Assembly (NCBI GenBank): GCA_031376455.1
Contig: JANMDU010000058.1
Coordinates: 53,826 to 117,825, forward strand
From: JANMDU01 sp031376455
GTDB lineage: Bacteria; Pseudomonadota; Gammaproteobacteria; Burkholderiales; Burkholderiaceae_C
DNA length: 64,000 nt
Direction: 5' to 3'
Shown here in pieces: positions 41,330-50,584 of this stretch. The notes under the pieces are model-generated. The model searched no databases. It was given only the letters and a program-made list of their open reading frames with translations, and was not told where the DNA came from. The position numbers were made by a program, and so were the translations under genes. The stretch's first letter is position 1; each line of letters begins with the position of its first letter.

Positions 41330-42010
41330 CTAAACGTAGTAGGCCGTGCGTGTCATCAGCTTAGAGATCGCTCGCATCGCTTGCTTGGCGGGCTCGGGCA
41401 GTTCGACAGCTCCCGCCTCTTGCGCCTCATGTGCATGCGCTATTTCGTCTTGCTGCATCACGGCAAGCACGGCGCGCGAGGCATGATCCGCGCTTGGCAA
41501 GCCACCAACGGAGGGCGCAGCTAGGTGCGATTCCAAATGCGCCTCTACCTGCCGCTCTGTCTCCACCATAAAGCCCAGGCTGACGTGCTCGCCAAAGCGA
41601 GAGGCCAGCAGCCCCATTCCAAATGCGCCCGCATACCACAGCGGATTGAGCAGCGATGCCCGAGCGCCCAGCGCCTTCAAGCGTTCAGCCGTCCAAGCCA
41701 AATGATCGCCTTCCTCTTGCCCAGCCTTGATAAATTGTGCGCGGAGCGCTTCATCTTTAGTAGCAAGCGCCTGCCCCGCATACAAAGCCTGTGCGCAGAC
41801 TTCGCCAACATGATTGATCCTCATCAGCGCCCCAGCATGCGCACGCTCCCGAGCATCCATCGCATCAGGCTGGCCGCTGGTGTCAAACGTATCCAGCACG
41901 ATAGGCGCAGCGCGGTTAGCCACAGGCTCAGCGAGCAAGGTGCGCAACGCGCGGTCTGCCGTTTGGATCAAAGCATCTGGCCAATTTAAGCGCACGTCTG
42001 TTGGTTTCAT
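41330..42010 (-). CDS. coq7: 2-polyprenyl-3-methyl-6-methoxy-1,4-benzoquinone monooxygenase (COQ7)
   Basis: 226-residue diiron hydroxylase of ubiquinone synthesis. Ligand motifs: MRINHVGEVCAQAL (first Glu), GQEEGDHLAW (ExxH), VETERQVEAHLESH (third Glu), and QQDEIAHAHEA (second ExxH). It hydroxylates the penultimate ubiquinone intermediate in the membrane. It is convergent with ubiA, separated by 48 bases, with no clear terminator. Confidence 0.95.
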   Translation of the reverse strand: MKPTDVRLNWPDALIQTADRALRTLLAEPVANRAAPIVLDTFDTSGQPDAMDARERAHAGALMRINHVGEVCAQALYAGQALATKDEALRAQFIKAGQEEGDHLAWTAERLKALGARASLLNPLWYAGAFGMGLLASRFGEHVSLGFMVETERQVEAHLESHLAAPSVGGLPSADHASRAVLAVMQQDEIAHAHEAQEAGAVELPEPAKQAMRAISKLMTRTAYYV

Positions 42011-42366
42011 GTTTAAAATTGTCGCATTAGGGGATGTAAAAGGTTACGGATAGCGCACATAACCACGCCAGAGCCTGCGCTTTCGCCACAATGCACGCGG
42101 CTTCGAACTAGGATGTTCCCTGATACAAAATTGAATAATAAAGTATTCATTTTCAATATCGCGTCGTAAACCTACCACAAGCTGTTGCCTGTGCGCAACG
42201 AGTAGGTCGTGTTCAGGGTAAAAATTGGCGTGTTTCTTTGCTTGGCTGCCGTCGTTCGTGTCCAATAGAGCCAACTTCCCGAAACGGAGGTTGGCCCGGG
42301 ACTCTGGAAGTTTGCGATAAGCAAACTTGCAACCGAAGCCCTATGTTTAACCTTGGAGAATTCTCA
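42011..42366 (+). promoter_or_regulatory. porin upstream region with structured leader
   Basis: This 356-base gap contains no recognised gene. An A/T-rich stretch with TTGAATAATAAAGTATTC near 42130 is a promoter candidate. Close to the porin start are two hairpins: 42270-42295 (GCCAACTTCC against GGAGGTTGGC) and 42308-42328 (AAGTTTGC against GCAAACTT). GGAGAA precedes the ATG. The layout is that of a long structured outer-membrane-protein leader, a usual target of small RNAs; that regulation is inference. Confidence 0.5.
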
Positions 42367-43476
42367 ATGAAAAAGACTCTCGTAGCACTGGCAGCCTTTG
42401 CTGCAACAGCAGCTTTCGCGCAATCCAGCGTGACCATTTCCGGCGTCGCTGACGTTGGTATCACCTATGACAGCACCGCAACTGGCGCCAACGGCACCGG
42501 CAATGGCGGCGGCGGCAAGCTGCAACTCGGTACAGGTAACAACAACCGTATTTTGTTCACTGGCGTGGAAGATTTGGGCGGCGGCATGGCCACCACCTTC
42601 GCATTCCAACTCCGTTTGGATCCAACCCGTGGCACTAACGAGCGCGGCGCGAACTCCACCGGCAACCAAACCAACGCTCCGTTTGTTGCACCAGCAACAA
42701 ACGCAAACCAGTTCACATCACGTCCACTGTTCCAAGGCGAGACCACTGTTGGTCTGCGCGGCGGTTTCGGCCATCTGAAATTGGGTCGCTGGTTGACAGC
42801 GGTTCAGTTGCCTAACGGCGGCATGATAGATCCATGGGGCGTGACAACTGTTGGTGGCAACATTTACGCTCGCGGCTTCGCATCCGACTACATCCAAGGC
42901 GGCGAAGGCCGTGTTGGTAATGCATTGTTCTACAGCTCACCTAACCTGTCTGGTTTCGGCGTGAATGCTTCCTACGGCTTTGACAAAGGCCCGTCAGGCA
43001 AGCAACACCAAGCTATTGCTGGTACATATAACAACGGCCCAATCCAAGCAATGCTTGGTATGGAGCGTAACCGTTTCGGCGACAAGCTGACGCAGTTGGG
43101 CGGTAACTACAACCTCGGCGTTGCTCGTGTCTATTTGGGTTATGGCAAGATCGATGGCGGAACAGCTGCTGACCGTTTAGGCGCAGCCTATCTCTCCACC
43201 GCTTCTGGCCCACAAGTCGCTGCTGATGGTTCTATCAAGAACCTCTCCTTGGGCGTGAACGTGCCAGTTGGTGCTGCTACTGTCCGCGCTGGTTTCAGCC
43301 GCTGGAATGGTACAGGCGCTGCTGGTCAATTGAAAGAGAACAAGTTTGGTTTGGGCGTGAACTACGCATTGTCCAAGCGTACCTTCATCTATTCTGATGT
43401 CGCAAGCACCTCACGCAAAAACGCTGCTCTCAGCGCTCAGCGTCAGTTCGACTTGGGTATCGGTCACTCCTTCTAA
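42367..43476 (+). CDS. Gram-negative porin
   Basis: 369 residues. Signal peptide KKTLVALAAFAATAAFAQ, mature start SSVTISGVADVGITYD, then alternating beta-strands; RGGFGHLKLGRWLTAVQLPN is the conserved segment near the constriction loop and the protein ends FDLGIGHSF with the terminal phenylalanine needed for outer-membrane assembly. This is the Burkholderiales trimeric porin type (Porin_4). The codon use is biased toward frequently used codons, fitting high expression. Terminator follows. Confidence 0.95.
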   Translation: MKKTLVALAAFAATAAFAQSSVTISGVADVGITYDSTATGANGTGNGGGGKLQLGTGNNNRILFTGVEDLGGGMATTFAFQLRLDPTRGTNERGANSTGNQTNAPFVAPATNANQFTSRPLFQGETTVGLRGGFGHLKLGRWLTAVQLPNGGMIDPWGVTTVGGNIYARGFASDYIQGGEGRVGNALFYSSPNLSGFGVNASYGFDKGPSGKQHQAIAGTYNNGPIQAMLGMERNRFGDKLTQLGGNYNLGVARVYLGYGKIDGGTAADRLGAAYLSTASGPQVAADGSIKNLSLGVNVPVGAATVRAGFSRWNGTGAAGQLKENKFGLGVNYALSKRTFIYSDVASTSRKNAALSAQRQFDLGIGHSF

Positions 43477-43518
43477 TTTGATGCGGATCTAGCATCCGTT
43501 GAAAATTAAACAGGCTTA

Positions 43519-43556
43519 AAGCCATTCAGAGAAATCTGAGTGGCTTTTTTATTTTT
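43519..43556 (+). terminator. rho-independent terminator after porin
   Basis: Stem AAGCCATTCAG with CTGAGTGGCTT (one wobble), loop AGAAAT, followed by TTTTATTTTT. Confidence 0.9.
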
Positions 43557-43708
43557 AAGTCACAACGCAGAACTGCGCGCGAGACGAATCGGCTGTGCTT
43601 TCGTTGAAAGCAACCCAAATCGGGGTAAATCCTCGAACATCTGGCGCGATATTTGCTGCATCATTCAGTGTCTCGAATAAAGCCCGCTTCGGGCGCGAAA
43701 GTAAGCTC

Positions 43709-45310
43709 ATGAACCTTAAACTATCTCTCATTTCGACGAGCATCGCAGCTAGTGTGATGCTGTCTGGCATGGTCAATTCGGCTGTAGCCAAAACCTTCAA
43801 ATGGACAAGCGCGAGCGATATTCCGACGCTGGATATTCATTCACAGAATAACGCGTTGGCCAATGGCGTGCATGCGGCTATTTATGAATCGTTGGTGTAC
43901 TACAACAGCAAGACGTTTCAACCCGAGCCGATTTTGGCGACGGCTTGGAAACTGGTCAATCCTAAGCAAATGCGCATCACGCTGCGCCAAGGCGTTAAAT
44001 TTGCGGATGGCAGCGCATTTACTGTAGACGATGCGGTGTTTTCTTTGCAGCGTGCGATGGCCAAATCGTCTAACTTTGGTCCTTACGTTTCTGGCTTTGA
44101 TCGCATAGAAAAAGTTGACGGCACAACGCTCGATATTCACCTCAAAGGCCCCAATCCAGTGTTGATCAACCAACTCACCGAGTTGCGCATGATGAGCAAA
44201 GCTTGGGCGGAAAAAAATAAATCGGTCGATCCCAAAGACATCCGCACCAAAGATGAGAGCTTCGCGCACCGCAATGCGATGGGCACTGGTCCTTATATGG
44301 TCAAAGAGTGGATGCCCGATCAGAAACTGGTGATGGTAAAAAATCCCAACTGGTGGGGTTGGAATGCGAAGACAACGACAACCAACGTGACCGAGATTGT
44401 CTACACCCCCATCAAATCCGAAGCCACGCGAGGCGCAGCTTTGCTCTCCGGCGAGGTGGATTTTTCGCTCGATCCCAGCCCGCAAGATTTGCCTCGGCTG
44501 CGCGAAGCATCATCTTTGAAGGTGGTGGACGGGGCAGAGGCCCGCACGATTTTCTTAGGGATGGATCAATTCCGCGCTGAGCTGCCTGGCTCTAACGTGA
44601 AGGGCAAAAACCCTCTCAAGGATGTGCGTGTGCGCAAAGCGCTTTACCAAGCCATCGACATCAATGCGATTCATAAAGTGACGATGCGCAACATGGCCGC
44701 GCCCACAGGCACCATGATTGCATCTCAGGTGAACGGCTGGACAAAAGCCCTTGACGCGAGACATCCGTTCAATATTGATGCTGCTAAGAAACTGCTGGAA
44801 GAGGCGGGCTACAAAGACGGCTTTGAAGTGGATTTTGCCTGCCCAAACAACCGCTACATCAACGACGAGAGAATCTGCCAAGCCGTTACAGTGATGTGGT
44901 CAAAGATTGGCGTGAACGCTAAGCTGCGGACACAGCCTTTGGTAACGTACTTCCCGATGATTCAGCGCTATGAGGCCAGCATTTATATGCTTGGCTGGGG
45001 TGTGCCTACCTTTGATGCGCTTTACAGCTTGCAATCTTTGCACCGCACGGTGGGCGTGGGCGGCGATGGCAACTACAACGTGGGGCGTTATTCCAACCCC
45101 CAGATGGATGGCTTGATCGAGCGTATCAAGGTCGAGACAGAGCCAACATTGCGGCGTGATCTGATTGGCAAAGCTTTGAAGCTATCTCACGAAGATGTAG
45201 CCTACCTTCCTCTTCACAACCAAATCATCCCTTGGGCGATGAAGAAGAATATTGATGTGGTGCATCGTGCAGACAACCGCATCGATTGGCGCTTGGTCAA
45301 GGTTAACTGA
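43709..45310 (+). CDS. peptide/opine-type ABC transporter substrate-binding protein
   Basis: 533 residues, SBP_bac_5 family. Signal peptide LISTSIAASVMLSGMVNSAV with cleavage near AVAKTF. Landmarks: FKWTSASDIPTLDIHSQNNA, VHAAIYESLVYYNSKTFQPE, LRQGVKFADGSAFTVDDAVF and TGPYMVKEWMPDQKLVMVKN. Typical of oligopeptide, dipeptide or opine binding proteins. The ATG at 43709 is chosen at the signal peptide; an upstream in-frame start would add 38 unrelated residues. No permease genes follow. Terminator follows the gene. Ligand unknown. Confidence 0.9.
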   Translation: MNLKLSLISTSIAASVMLSGMVNSAVAKTFKWTSASDIPTLDIHSQNNALANGVHAAIYESLVYYNSKTFQPEPILATAWKLVNPKQMRITLRQGVKFADGSAFTVDDAVFSLQRAMAKSSNFGPYVSGFDRIEKVDGTTLDIHLKGPNPVLINQLTELRMMSKAWAEKNKSVDPKDIRTKDESFAHRNAMGTGPYMVKEWMPDQKLVMVKNPNWWGWNAKTTTTNVTEIVYTPIKSEATRGAALLSGEVDFSLDPSPQDLPRLREASSLKVVDGAEARTIFLGMDQFRAELPGSNVKGKNPLKDVRVRKALYQAIDINAIHKVTMRNMAAPTGTMIASQVNGWTKALDARHPFNIDAAKKLLEEAGYKDGFEVDFACPNNRYINDERICQAVTVMWSKIGVNAKLRTQPLVTYFPMIQRYEASIYMLGWGVPTFDALYSLQSLHRTVGVGGDGNYNVGRYSNPQMDGLIERIKVETEPTLRRDLIGKALKLSHEDVAYLPLHNQIIPWAMKKNIDVVHRADNRIDWRLVKVN

Positions 45311-45333
45311 TTCGCGTTGATTTGTTGTCTCCC

Positions 45334-45367
45334 AAAAGCCCGCTTGATTCGTCAAACGGGCTTTTTT
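45334..45367 (+). terminator. rho-independent terminator after the peptide-binding-protein gene
   Basis: AAAAGCCCGCTTGA and TCAAACGGGCTTTTTT around a TTCG loop, one mismatch, with T-run. Confidence 0.9.
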
Positions 45368-45472
45368 CATGGCGTTTGTGGACGGCTCAAATGCACAAGC
45401 ATCGTAAAGCTCTGTAAACCTTGCCAACGATGTTGCGCAATCAGGCGTTGAGTTGATCACAGGAGTATCGCG

Positions 45473-46996
45473 ATGAAAACAACATGGATAGCGGCCTGCC
45501 AGCAGGTTGGCAGCACCGCTTTACTCAGCATCTGCGCGGCCAGTAGCTTTGCGCAGGCATTGCCAGACACCAGCCCTGCGGCCATTTGGCGAGCCACCTC
45601 TCGCCTGGGGTATGGCCCCACGCCCGCGCTCGTGCAATCCGCGCAGGCCGGCAGCAAAGCATGGAGCTTGGCACAACTCGACGCCGCCCGCGCAAGCAGC
45701 CAACGCGCAGCCTTTGTGCCTCCTGTTTTACAGGTGCTTGCAGCCAGCCAGCAGCAAGTCAGTGCGCGTTATCATGAAGAACGTGAAACACGCAGAGACA
45801 CTCGCACAGCTCTGGACAATCGTGCGGCCTTGCAAAAGGCAACCTCTCCGATTCAAGCGGGAGTGGCGATGAATTCAAGTGATGCATCCACCATATCACT
45901 CGCTGCACCCAGTTTAGGCAACGATCCGACAAACTACTCGCGCGACATTCAGCTTGCCGCCGGCGCTTGGCGCTTAGCTTCTTGCAGCAATCCCGAGATG
46001 GAAAATCCGCTGCTCTCGCGCATGACGGAATTTTGGTTCAACCATTTCAATGTGTTTGTAGGTAAAGGGACGGTTCGACCCTATGTCGGCAATTATTTGC
46101 TGACTGCGATTCGCCCGCATGCTTTGGGCAAGTTTGAAGATTTGCTGCTAGCTACCGCGCAGCATCCAGCGATGCTGATGTATCTCGATCAAGCGCAGAG
46201 CTCAGTGCGCGGCTTGAACGAGAACTATGCGCGTGAACTGATGGAGCTGCATACTTTGGGTGTTAACGGCGGCTACACGCAGGCCGATGTGCGCGAGCTC
46301 GCTCGCATCCTCACCGGGTGGAGCGTGGACATACAAAATGGCCAAGGCTTTGTGTTTCGCCCGCGCGCGCATGAAGAAGGCGCTAAGACGGTGATGGGGC
46401 GCACATTCAACGAAAGCGGGCAAGCACAAGGCATCGCGGCGATTAAGTTTTTAGCATCACATCCAGCAACCGCGCAGCGTATCGCTGCGCGGTTAGCTAC
46501 GTTTTTTGTAGCAGATAAGCCCGACAAGGCATTCACAGACCGCCTCGCCCGCACCTTCACGCAAACCGGTGGCGATCTCCATGCGGTCATGAAAAGTTTG
46601 ATCGAATCGCCAGAGTTTTGGGAGAGCGGCAACACGCTTTTCAAGACACCGATGGATTTTGCTTGCTCCTGTCTTGCCGCTGCGGGCGCAGTGAAAGAGG
46701 ATTCAAGCCGCAATCAAAATCTGCGCCAAGCCACAGGATTTTTGGCACTTGCTGGCCAGCCGCTGCATGGCTGGCAAACGCCGGATGGCTACAAGACAGA
46801 TGCGACCACTTGGCTCGCCCCCGAAGCGCTCACGCGCCGCGCCGATTACGCTTTCGGTATCGCAGGCCGCGTTGACGAGCCTACGTTTTTGCAAAACTTT
46901 TATAGCAACGCAACACGAGAGCGCATTGCAAAAGAAACCGCCATCAACATGCGCATCGGTCTGCTGCTAGCCGCACCAGAATTCATGAGCAAATGA
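45473..46996 (+). CDS. exported DUF1800 family protein
   Basis: 507 residues. The ATG is preceded by AGGAG. A signal peptide (STALLSICAASSFAQALPD) precedes TSRLGYGPTPALVQSAQ, WRLASCSNPEMENPLLSRM, TEFWFNHFNVFVGKGTVRPY, NENYARELMELHTLGVNGGY and RILTGWSVDIQNG, all core DUF1800 segments. It lies 10 bases before a DUF1501 gene. This exported pair is widespread and conserved but without an assigned biochemical role. Confidence 0.9.
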   Translation: MKTTWIAACQQVGSTALLSICAASSFAQALPDTSPAAIWRATSRLGYGPTPALVQSAQAGSKAWSLAQLDAARASSQRAAFVPPVLQVLAASQQQVSARYHEERETRRDTRTALDNRAALQKATSPIQAGVAMNSSDASTISLAAPSLGNDPTNYSRDIQLAAGAWRLASCSNPEMENPLLSRMTEFWFNHFNVFVGKGTVRPYVGNYLLTAIRPHALGKFEDLLLATAQHPAMLMYLDQAQSSVRGLNENYARELMELHTLGVNGGYTQADVRELARILTGWSVDIQNGQGFVFRPRAHEEGAKTVMGRTFNESGQAQGIAAIKFLASHPATAQRIAARLATFFVADKPDKAFTDRLARTFTQTGGDLHAVMKSLIESPEFWESGNTLFKTPMDFACSCLAAAGAVKEDSSRNQNLRQATGFLALAGQPLHGWQTPDGYKTDATTWLAPEALTRRADYAFGIAGRVDEPTFLQNFYSNATRERIAKETAINMRIGLLLAAPEFMSK

Positions 46997-47006
46997 GGAG
47001 ACACAA

Positions 47007-48392
47007 ATGACAAGCTTTCATTCGCTAGGCCATTCACCACTCAATCGCCGCAGCTTGATCGCGCAAGCCATGGCGCTTGGCGCAAGCGGCTTGATGAGTG
47101 GGCAAGTGTTGGCCCAGCGCGCACCGAGCGGCTCGCCAGCAGGCGCGTTGAATCAAGGCCGGATGGTGGTTGTCTTCCTGCGCGGCGCGTATGACGGGCT
47201 CTCAGCGCTTGTGCCCTATGCGGATAAAAATTACTACGCCATGCGTCCGAATATCGCCATCGCCGCGCCCGATGGCTCGCGCGAGACGGCGCTCAGACTC
47301 GATGATCGTTTTGCCATGCATCCCGCACTCTCGCCCCTCATGCCGCTGTGGAATGAGGGCTCACTCGGCGTGATTGCCAGCGCTGGCTTGGCTACGCCGA
47401 ATCGCTCGCATTTTGATGCGCAGTATTTGATGGAGATTGGTTTGCAAGAGAAGAGCAGCACGCCGATGGGCTGGCTCAACAAGCTCTCAGCCAGCAGCGC
47501 AGGCTCAGCACTTGGCGTGGGCGAGGCCAATCCGGCGATTCTCTCAGGCCAAGCCGCTGTCAAGCTGATCCCGCGTGGGGATGCCGCTGCGCGCACCGGC
47601 GTGTTGGCCAACGAGAAACAACGCAGCGCCTTGATGGATTTGTATGCGGGCAATGACACGGTCAGCGAAGCATTTCGCCAAGGCGCGGGCAGCCGTATGC
47701 AGACCTCGCAAGAGCTCATCAATGAGCGCAATATGCGCACCGCGAATGCCAACGCCAATGCGGAAATAGACGGGATGGCCAATACAAACAATCGGCGCAT
47801 GCTTGACAAACATGGCACGCCGCAAACCACTGCGGCACAAGCGGCACAAATGCAAGCTGCCAGCAATGGCGCGGCAGACCCTGTCGGCCTCGCTCTTGAT
47901 GCTCAACACCTCGCCACGCTTATGCGCAACGATCCCAAACTGCGCCTTGGCTTCCTATCCGCCGGCGGCTGGGATACGCATGCCAATCAGGGCAATGCGG
48001 TGGGTGGCTTGGCCAATAATTTAGGCAATCTCGCACGCGGTCTGGCGCAATTGCGTAGCGAATTCGATCAAAGTGGCGATCTCATCATCGTCATGAGCGA
48101 ATTTGGCCGCACGAGCGCAGAAAACGGCACAAAGGGCACCGATCACGGCTTTGGCAACGCGCTCTGGCTGATCGGCAACCGTGTGCAAGGCGGCAAAGTG
48201 CATGGACTGTGGACGGGGCTTGCTCGTGGCAACTTAAACGACAACCGCGATCTGCCTGCACATCACGATTACCGCGCCGTACTCGCGCAGGCTCTGCGCA
48301 GCACGTTTGCATTGCCTGATTCCCAGTTGCAAACGCTGCTGCCCGGTAGCAATTGGGATCAGCGCCTAGATGGATTATTTCGTAAAACTTAA
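47007..48392 (+). CDS. exported DUF1501 family protein
   Basis: 461 residues. Opens HSPLNRRSLIAQAMALGASG, a twin-arginine-like signal, then GRMVVVFLRGAYDGLSALVP, GGWDTHANQGNAVGGLANNL, IVMSEFGRTSAENGTKGTDH and GNALWLIGNRVQGGKVHGLW, all DUF1501 (sulfatase-like alkaline phosphatase fold) landmarks. GAGGAG precedes the ATG. Partner of the preceding DUF1800 gene. The twin-arginine signal suggests folding in the cytoplasm before export, perhaps with a metal. Element A follows the stop. Confidence 0.9.
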   Translation: MTSFHSLGHSPLNRRSLIAQAMALGASGLMSGQVLAQRAPSGSPAGALNQGRMVVVFLRGAYDGLSALVPYADKNYYAMRPNIAIAAPDGSRETALRLDDRFAMHPALSPLMPLWNEGSLGVIASAGLATPNRSHFDAQYLMEIGLQEKSSTPMGWLNKLSASSAGSALGVGEANPAILSGQAAVKLIPRGDAAARTGVLANEKQRSALMDLYAGNDTVSEAFRQGAGSRMQTSQELINERNMRTANANANAEIDGMANTNNRRMLDKHGTPQTTAAQAAQMQAASNGAADPVGLALDAQHLATLMRNDPKLRLGFLSAGGWDTHANQGNAVGGLANNLGNLARGLAQLRSEFDQSGDLIIVMSEFGRTSAENGTKGTDHGFGNALWLIGNRVQGGKVHGLWTGLARGNLNDNRDLPAHHDYRAVLAQALRSTFALPDSQLQTLLPGSNWDQRLDGLFRKT

Positions 48393-48451
48393 AGCGTTTT
48401 TGGCAGTTCGCCGGCGTATTTATTGCGTAAAGTGCTATTCTTTTTGCAGTA
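48387..48451 (-). repeat. element A copy 16 (intergenic, at 3' end of DUF1501 gene)
   Basis: Minus strand: TACTGCAAAAAGAATAGC, TTTACGCAATAAATACGCC, GGCGAACTGCCAAAAACGC. It overlaps the DUF1501 stop codon. Confidence 0.8.
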
Positions 48452-48577
48452 ACCTGTAGACTTCTATTTGCGTCGCAGCGTCTGAATACGACCGCCACAG
48501 ACCACAGGCCTGCAAATGCGGCGAGGAGCAGCAGACTGTCCCCGCCTTGATAGCATAGTCAAGCGATTGTTGAAACA

Positions 48578-49261
48578 ATGCAAAGCATGTCTACTCTCTA
48601 CCTCGTGCGCCACGGCCAAGCCAGTTTTGGTGCGGCTGATTATGACAATTTGAGCGATCTCGGCGCGCAACAATCCGCTGTGCTTGGTCTGTATCTCAAA
48701 GCAAAGAATATTTCTTTTGATGCCGCTTACATCGGCACGCTTCGCCGACATGCACAGACGTACGCGGGAATTGCACAAGGCTTGGGATTGAGCGAGCAAG
48801 CGCGCGCTAGGCCTGGACTTAACGAATACGACAGCAATGCCGTCGTGCAGGCCATTCATCCCGAACCTTTATCGCAAGAGAATTCACCAGAGAACTATCG
48901 CAAACATTTCCGCTTGCTGCGCGATGGGCTGTCTGCTTGGATGGCGGGCACAGCATCGCCGCTTGGCATGCCGGCGTATCCCGATTTCGTCAAAGGCATC
49001 ACCGATGTGCTCGATGAAGTGCGCGCGGAGTTTGGTGCCAAAGAGGATGCGCGCATTTTGATTTGCTCCAGCGGCGGCCCGATCAGCACAGCCGTGGGCC
49101 ACGTCTTAGGCACATCGCCTCAAGCCACGATTGAGCTCAATCTACGCATTCGCAACAGCAGCGTCACTGAATTCGCGTTTACGCCGAAGCGCCATATGCT
49201 GGTGACTTACAACACCTTGCCGCATCTTGAGGACAAGCCTGATTGGGTCACATACGCCTGA
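48578..49261 (+). CDS. histidine phosphatase family protein
   Basis: 227 residues. The catalytic motif LYLVRHGQASFG gives the phosphorylated histidine; TLRRHAQTYAGI supplies the second arginine. At the place where most family members carry a second catalytic His (SHG), the sequence is ILICSSGGPISTAVGHVLG, so serine replaces histidine. A second ATG lies 9 bases downstream (48587) and may be the real start. Substrate unknown; the missing second histidine suggests altered or lost catalysis unless another residue takes over. Confidence 0.8.
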   Translation: MQSMSTLYLVRHGQASFGAADYDNLSDLGAQQSAVLGLYLKAKNISFDAAYIGTLRRHAQTYAGIAQGLGLSEQARARPGLNEYDSNAVVQAIHPEPLSQENSPENYRKHFRLLRDGLSAWMAGTASPLGMPAYPDFVKGITDVLDEVRAEFGAKEDARILICSSGGPISTAVGHVLGTSPQATIELNLRIRNSSVTEFAFTPKRHMLVTYNTLPHLEDKPDWVTYA

Positions 49262-49317
49262 GCAATTAGCGCTCAGTCTGCACCGGTGCTGTACGGTTTG
49301 TCACACTAGCCACGCAT

Positions 49318-49335
49318 TTGTCATATAAATTTCAT
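49318..49335 (+). promoter_or_regulatory. possible Pho box upstream of glpQ-like gene
   Basis: TTGTCAT-ATAA-ATTTCAT fits the PhoB pattern of two 7-base direct repeats (CTGTCAT-like) spaced by 4, with a further TTGTCAC 20 bases upstream. Phosphate-starvation control would suit a phosphodiesterase, but the second half-site is weak. Confidence 0.35.
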
Positions 49336-49380
49336 CGTTATGTCGTATGGTTCATAGATCTTTATTTTGGTAGAAGACAC

Positions 49381-50565
49381 ATGACAACCCATTCTGCAAT
49401 GAAAAATATTTTGATCGGCCTCGTGGCGATTTCTTTGCTGGCAGCTTGCGCCAGCAAACCCAGCCCCGCACCCGGCCAGTACCCCACACTGAACGGCCAA
49501 GCGCCCTTGGTGATCGGTCATCGCGGGGCGAGCGGTTATTTGCCTGAGCACACGCTAGAGGCTTACAAACTCGCTATTGAACAAGGCGCAGATTTCATCG
49601 AGCCAGATTTGGTGGCCACGCGCGATGGTATTTTGATTGCACGCCACGAGCCCAACATCACCAACACCACCGATGTTTCCACACGCCCTGAGTTTGCTGC
49701 ACGTAAAAACAAGCGCAAGGTAGATGGTGCAGATGAGGAGGGTTGGTTTGCGTCCGACTTTACACTGGCAGAAATCAAAACTTTACGCGCGAAACAACCC
49801 GTTGCTGAGCGCGATCAAAGCCACAACGGCAAATTCAGCATCCCCACATTGGACGAGATCATTGCTCTGACCAAAGAGCAAAGCGCCAAAACGGGTCGAC
49901 AAATTGGCATCTATCCTGAGACCAAACACCCCACCTATCACAACGATCTCAAGCTCAACTTAGAAGATCGTTTGCTAGAAATTCTGGCCAAACATAGCTA
50001 CACGCAGAAATCTTCTCCTGTGATCATTCAATCCTTTGAAGTGGCAAATTTGAAGTATTTGCGCAGCAAAACGCAGGTGCGCTTGGCGCAATTGATTGAT
50101 GCGGATGATGTTAAGCCCGATGGCAGTATGGATTTGGCCGCACCTTTCGACAAGCCTTATGACTTTGCAGTGCTTAAAGATCCGCGCACCTTTGCTAGCC
50201 TGCTCACACCTGCGGGCCTGGCCGAGATCAAAACCTATGCGGATGGCATTGGCCCTTGGAAGCCGTATTTAATGTCTGCACGGCAGGTGGATCGCAATGC
50301 TGACGGGAAAATGGATGATCTGAATGGCGATGGCAAGATGGATGAGCGTGATCGCGTATTGATGCAGCCCAGCGCCGTGGTGCGCGATGCGCATGCTGCT
50401 GGATTGTTTGTACATGCATTCACTTTCCGTAACGAGCCTCGCCGCCTTGCGTCTGACTATGCCGGTGATCCGAAGGCGGAATATGAAATGTTTTACAAGC
50501 TCGGTGTGGACGGTGTGTTTAGCGATTTTCCGGACACTGCAGTGGCAGCTCGCAAGGCACGTTGA
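49381..50565 (+). CDS. glpQ: glycerophosphodiester phosphodiesterase lipoprotein
   Basis: 394 residues. Lipoprotein signal KNILIGLVAISLLAACASKP with lipobox LAAC; catalytic region VIGHRGASGYLPEHTLEAY and FIEPDLVATRDGILIARHEP with the H-R-G...E-x-D set of the GDPD family; QIGIYPETKHPTYHNDLKLN and IIQSFEVANLKYL complete the TIM barrel. It cleaves glycerophosphodiesters to glycerol-3-phosphate outside the cytoplasm. Near residues 300-320, DRNADGKMDDLNGDGKMDE has two calcium-type DxDG loops, an insert seen in part of the family. An alternative start is 49399. Confidence 0.9.
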   Translation: MTTHSAMKNILIGLVAISLLAACASKPSPAPGQYPTLNGQAPLVIGHRGASGYLPEHTLEAYKLAIEQGADFIEPDLVATRDGILIARHEPNITNTTDVSTRPEFAARKNKRKVDGADEEGWFASDFTLAEIKTLRAKQPVAERDQSHNGKFSIPTLDEIIALTKEQSAKTGRQIGIYPETKHPTYHNDLKLNLEDRLLEILAKHSYTQKSSPVIIQSFEVANLKYLRSKTQVRLAQLIDADDVKPDGSMDLAAPFDKPYDFAVLKDPRTFASLLTPAGLAEIKTYADGIGPWKPYLMSARQVDRNADGKMDDLNGDGKMDERDRVLMQPSAVVRDAHAAGLFVHAFTFRNEPRRLASDYAGDPKAEYEMFYKLGVDGVFSDFPDTAVAARKAR

Positions 50566-50584
50566 TGCTATCGCCGGCGTGTGG

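Noticed and set aside
48450..48577. Minus-strand frame with a hydrophobic stretch resembling a sorting-signal tail
   Set aside because: No start codon and a stop just upstream; a chance or remnant frame.
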